Shown piece by piece: positions 32,730 to 35,361 of a DNA stretch of 35,361 nt. Origin of the DNA: Actinomyces culturomici. GTDB taxonomy: Bacteria; Actinomycetota; Actinomycetes; Actinomycetales; Actinomycetaceae. The notes beneath the pieces are model-generated. The model was not told the origin of the DNA and made no database searches. It saw only the letters and a list, made by a program, of their open reading frames with translations. The translations under genes were made by a program, and so were the position numbers. Position 1 is the stretch's first letter. Each line of letters begins with the position of its first letter. The stretch is from assembly GCF_900499005.1 (NCBI RefSeq), contig NZ_LS991318.1, positions 17,186 to 52,546 on the forward strand, in the 5' to 3' direction.

Positions 32730-34375
32730 TGGTCTCCTCGGGTGGGATTCGGGATGGGCGCCTCCGACTCGAAGGGCCAGGCGGGCAGCGAGGCGGGGTC
32801 GAGGCAGGACTTGATCGAGCGCGTGTTGAACACCATGAGGTCGAGGTAGGTGGGGACCTCGTCGGTGAGCGTGTCGGAGTGGAGCGAGCAGACGGACTTG
32901 CCGGTCGCTCGCGCGAGAGCGACGAGCTCGCCGAGGTGGGAGCGGGAGGTCGGTTCGAGGAAGACGCCGGCGGCCGGCGTCTGCTCGAGGACGCGCGTGA
33001 GGTTGGCGAGCTGGAGGGCGGACGGCTCGAGGGACGGGTTCGGCGCGACGAAGCCGCCGATGCGCAGCCCGTAGGCCTTCGCGTAGTAGCCGAAGGAGTC
33101 GTGCGCGGTGACGAGGGCGCGGCTCTTCGCGGGGATGGTGGCGACGACTTCGCGGATCCACCGGTCGAGCGCCTCGAGTTCGGCGTCGCGCGCGGCGGCG
33201 TTCGCCCGGTACTCGGCCGCGCGCGAGGGATCGAGGGCGGCGAGGCGCTCGGCGACGAGGTCGGTGTAGGCGATGGCGTTCTTCGCGTCGTGCCACATGT
33301 GCGGGTCGATCTCGCCGTGAACGTGGGTCCCGATGACGGCCTGGGCGAGGATCCTGGCGGAGGCGCCGGGTTCGGCGAGGAATCGCCACCGGTTGTCGGG
33401 GATCGTGGTCGTCGTCGTGTCGGGGACGGCGATAACGACCCGGTCGGGGTCGAGGTCGCCCGCGGGGGCGTCCGCCCGCAGCGTCATCGAGCCCTCGAGC
33501 TTCGCGGTGAGATCGGCGTGCCCGGAGTCGAGGACGGTCCGCCCGGTGGAGTGCGGGTCGACGCCGACGGCGAAGACGAGGGTCTTCTCGCCGAGCGGAG
33601 CGTCGCCCGTCGGCGAGTGGAGCGTCGCGCGCAGGGAGAGCGAGTAGACGCCGGGATCCGTGAAGCCCCACGACATGTGGGTGTGGGCGTTGGTCGGGAG
33701 CTCGACACGGTCGTTCGAGTCGATCCCGTCCTTCGAGGCGATCCACGGGCGCGGTTCGCCGAAGGTCCCGGTCGTGAAGGCGGCGAGGTCGCCGGGGCCC
33801 GTCGCCGCGACCGCCTCGAAGGAGACGGTCGAGTCGGTCGAGGCGCGCCCGTCGACGCGCAGTCCGAGCCAGATCGTCGCGAGGGAGAGGTCCTCGACGA
33901 GGGGGATCGGGCGCGCGCCGAAGGGGACGGAGTCCTCGCCGAGGGCGACGTGCTGGGCGCCCTTCGGAAGGTTCGCGTCGATGGAGGCGGTGAGCGCGCT
34001 CTGCTCGAGGAGCAGCCCGTTGGAGAAGGCGATGTCGGCGTGCGCGATGTCGCGCAGGGCCGCCATCGAGGGCTCGAAGGAGTGCGGATCGACGCCCGCG
34101 GGGACGAGCGTGGCGATGCGCGCTCGCGGGGCGACCGCGCGCACGAGGTCGGCGATGATCGGCGTCGTCGCGACGATCCGCGGTTGCGTCCCGTCGTCCG
34201 TCGCGTCGGTGCTCCGCGGCGCGGCGGACTGCGACCGCGCGCCGGGGGCCTCCTCGGCGGGCGCTCCGCCGTTCGCGAGGGCGGGGGCGCACGCGCCGAG
34301 GAGGAGCGAGGGGGCGCCGATGAGGAGGGAGAGTGCGAGGGCGCTCCCGGCGCGACGCGCTCGGGCGCGCCTCAC
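32726..34375 (-). CDS. Metal-type substrate-binding lipoprotein with inserted surface-repeat domain
   Basis: This 549-residue lipoprotein should capture the substrate for the importer. The signal peptide ends in lipobox LLLGAC with lipid-bearing Cys29. The TroA/ZnuA fold begins at RIVATTPIIADLVRAV (66-81) with ligand His98 (DPHSFEP), breaks off near 155, and resumes near 345 with His359 (EIDPHMWHD), His425 (TAHDSFGYYAKAYGL) and Asp501 (LHSDTL). The three-His-one-Asp set is the zinc-type pattern, against Glu at the third place in manganese proteins. The 190 inserted residues form a choice-of-anchor M domain (NAHTHMSWGFTDPG, FAVGVDP). This is the hallmark of the anchored-repeat substrate-binding family. 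GTG 34375 overlaps the upstream stop (GTGA). Confidence 0.9.
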   Translation of the reverse strand: MRRARARRAGSALALSLLIGAPSLLLGACAPALANGGAPAEEAPGARSQSAAPRSTDATDDGTQPRIVATTPIIADLVRAVAPRARIATLVPAGVDPHSFEPSMAALRDIAHADIAFSNGLLLEQSALTASIDANLPKGAQHVALGEDSVPFGARPIPLVEDLSLATIWLGLRVDGRASTDSTVSFEAVAATGPGDLAAFTTGTFGEPRPWIASKDGIDSNDRVELPTNAHTHMSWGFTDPGVYSLSLRATLHSPTGDAPLGEKTLVFAVGVDPHSTGRTVLDSGHADLTAKLEGSMTLRADAPAGDLDPDRVVIAVPDTTTTTIPDNRWRFLAEPGASARILAQAVIGTHVHGEIDPHMWHDAKNAIAYTDLVAERLAALDPSRAAEYRANAAARDAELEALDRWIREVVATIPAKSRALVTAHDSFGYYAKAYGLRIGGFVAPNPSLEPSALQLANLTRVLEQTPAAGVFLEPTSRSHLGELVALARATGKSVCSLHSDTLTDEVPTYLDLMVFNTRSIKSCLDPASLPAWPFESEAPIPNPTRGDQ

Positions 34376-35230
34376 CGGGTCGCCCGGCGTCGCGCGGCGA
34401 ACCCGGCGAGGGCGAGGAGCGAGGCGAGGGCGATCGGGGCCGCCGCCTGAGCGCCGGTCGATGCGAGGCCGCCGGGAAGGGCCGAGCCGTCGACGGTCTT
34501 GCCCTCGGCGCGCAGGCGGTCGATCGTCGCCTGGTCGAGCTCGCAGGCGCGTCCGTCCGCGGTGCGGCCGACGTAGACGGTCGTCGAGCCCGAGCCGATG
34601 CCGCCGAACCAGCGGGCGCCGACGAGCGAGCCGAAGTTGCCGGACTCGAAGACGGCGAGCGAGCCGGGTCCGGAGACGCCGTTGAGCGTCCAGGTGACGT
34701 CGCCGCTCGTGTGGGCGAGGAGGTCGGGGTGCATCGTGTTCGCGCCGACCCACGGGACGGAGGGGACCTGGCTCGAGGAGATCATCCAGATCTTCTGGCC
34801 CTGCTTCGCAATGAATTCGATGCCGGCGGGGGCGGTCGTCTCGGCCGCGGCGCCGAGCCCGAAGGAGAGGGAGGAGGGGGCGACCCAGCGCGCGGGCTGG
34901 GACCGATCGTCCTTGACGAGCATGGAGATCGACGAGGGGCCGGCGCTCGTCCCGATGTCGAAGTGGCCAGCGTCGGCGTTGCCGGCTCCGCCGACGTTGA
35001 AGGAGAGGACGTCCGAGGCCGAGACGCGGGCGCCGGACTTCAGAGTCGTGGTCTGGGTGATCGACACCTTGTAGGCGCCGGGGGCGGTGAAGACCCAGTT
35101 CGGGTGGACGTGCGTGTTCGCGCGGATCGTGTGGGATCCGCCGACCGCCGTGCCGCTCCCATTCGAGGTGACGGGGGTGGGGAGGCACTGCTCGGCGGCG
35201 GGCTGCGCGGACGGCTGAGGGGCGGTGGGC
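34372..35230 (-). CDS. Cell-wall sorted surface repeat protein, 5' end missing
   Basis: This is the C-terminal 285 residues or so of an exported protein; the frame is open across the real sequence until adapter begins at 35231. It holds the end of one choice-of-anchor M domain (NTHVHPNWVFTAPGAYKVSI), then a second, incomplete one (GHFDIGTSAGPSSISML to about GRTADG) without the His-rich strand. It closes with LASTG, a hydrophobic helix (APIALASLLALAGFAA) and RRRATR. LASTG fits the LAxTG signal of class E sortases. Its stop overlaps the binding-protein start, so it is the upstream gene of the same operon. The promoter is lost. Confidence 0.82.
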
Positions 35231-35361
35231 GTCCCTTATACACATCTGACGCTGCCGGCGAATAAAGAGGGGTACGACTCGGGGGTGGAGGGCTGTATCA
35301 AACAAAAAAAAAGAGAATTACTCGTATAGCCCTCTGACGCTGCCGACGACTAGAGAGAGGA
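35231..35361. other. Sequencing adapter artefact at contig end
   Basis: TTATACACATCTGACGCTG (35236-35254) followed by CCGGCGA matches the Nextera transposase adapter with one mismatch. After an index-like stretch, GTATCA and a poly-A run (35295-35311) resemble the degraded flow-cell primer read-through, and the adapter piece recurs at 35333-35349. Translating it gives the well-known artefact RQRQMCIRD. No gene should be extended across it. Confidence 0.95.

Noticed and set aside
34376-35305. N-terminal extension of the binding lipoprotein containing MCIRD
   Set aside because: It is translated from adapter sequence and runs antisense-frame through the upstream gene; the lipobox signal peptide fixes the true start at 34375.

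Overview
The window reads as chromosomal DNA of a high-GC actinobacterium. The coding genes are strongly biased to G/C in third positions. Several starts look leaderless, with a -10 box six bases before ATG. An HPr/EI phosphotransferase system, LAxTG-type surface proteins and an 'anchored-repeat' ABC transporter are all present. Together these suggest Actinomycetaceae (Actinomyces/Schaalia-like); that placement is inference, since no 16S rRNA or other marker is present. The right end (35231-35361) is not biological: it matches Illumina Nextera adapter read-through, so the window stops at a contig end.

Left end (1-3173): the edge of a mobile element. It holds an IS256-family transposase broken by one extra base, a 20-unit heptamer array, a tyrosine integrase, inverted TTGAC/GTCAA sites, and a 23-bp remnant matching the 3' end of a tRNA (probably tRNA-Ser), interpreted as the attachment-site junction with the host chromosome. 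A 94-bp tandem repeat lies just on the host side.

Sugar block (3630-10982): a GH32 sucrose hydrolase, a sucrose-type PTS EIIBCA, a divergent LacI-family repressor, and ptsH-ptsI for HPr and Enzyme I. Near-identical palindromes sit on the promoters of the hydrolase and the PTS gene, and a related perfect palindrome precedes ptsH. The likely circuit is PTS uptake and phosphorylation of sucrose, cleavage by the hydrolase, and LacI-type control that may also reach the general PTS proteins.

Middle (10983-24272): a repeat-rich spacer with two copies of a symmetric 19-bp-unit element, then sodA, a TetR regulator divergent from two tandem aldo/keto reductases, a DUF808 membrane protein, a class I methyltransferase, topA, tmk-holB, and a zinc alcohol dehydrogenase. 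A 22-bp tandem repeat family occurs at two places about 8.5 kb apart (7578 and 16090). The spacer upstream of topA carries five copies of the 9-mer CTACTGNAA.

Right part (24411-35230): an exported TAP-like peptidase, tRNA-Thr(CGT) with a strong terminator, a gene-poor spacer, and a six-gene minus-strand operon. The operon encodes a cell-wall sorted repeat protein (5' end missing), a TroA/ZnuA-like lipoprotein whose fold is interrupted by a surface-repeat domain, a membrane-anchored repeat protein, an ATPase, a permease, and a 1029-residue repeat protein. Every junction is a 4-base stop/start overlap. The set matches the poorly characterised anchored-repeat-type ABC transporter families, and its residues suggest a zinc-like metal substrate.
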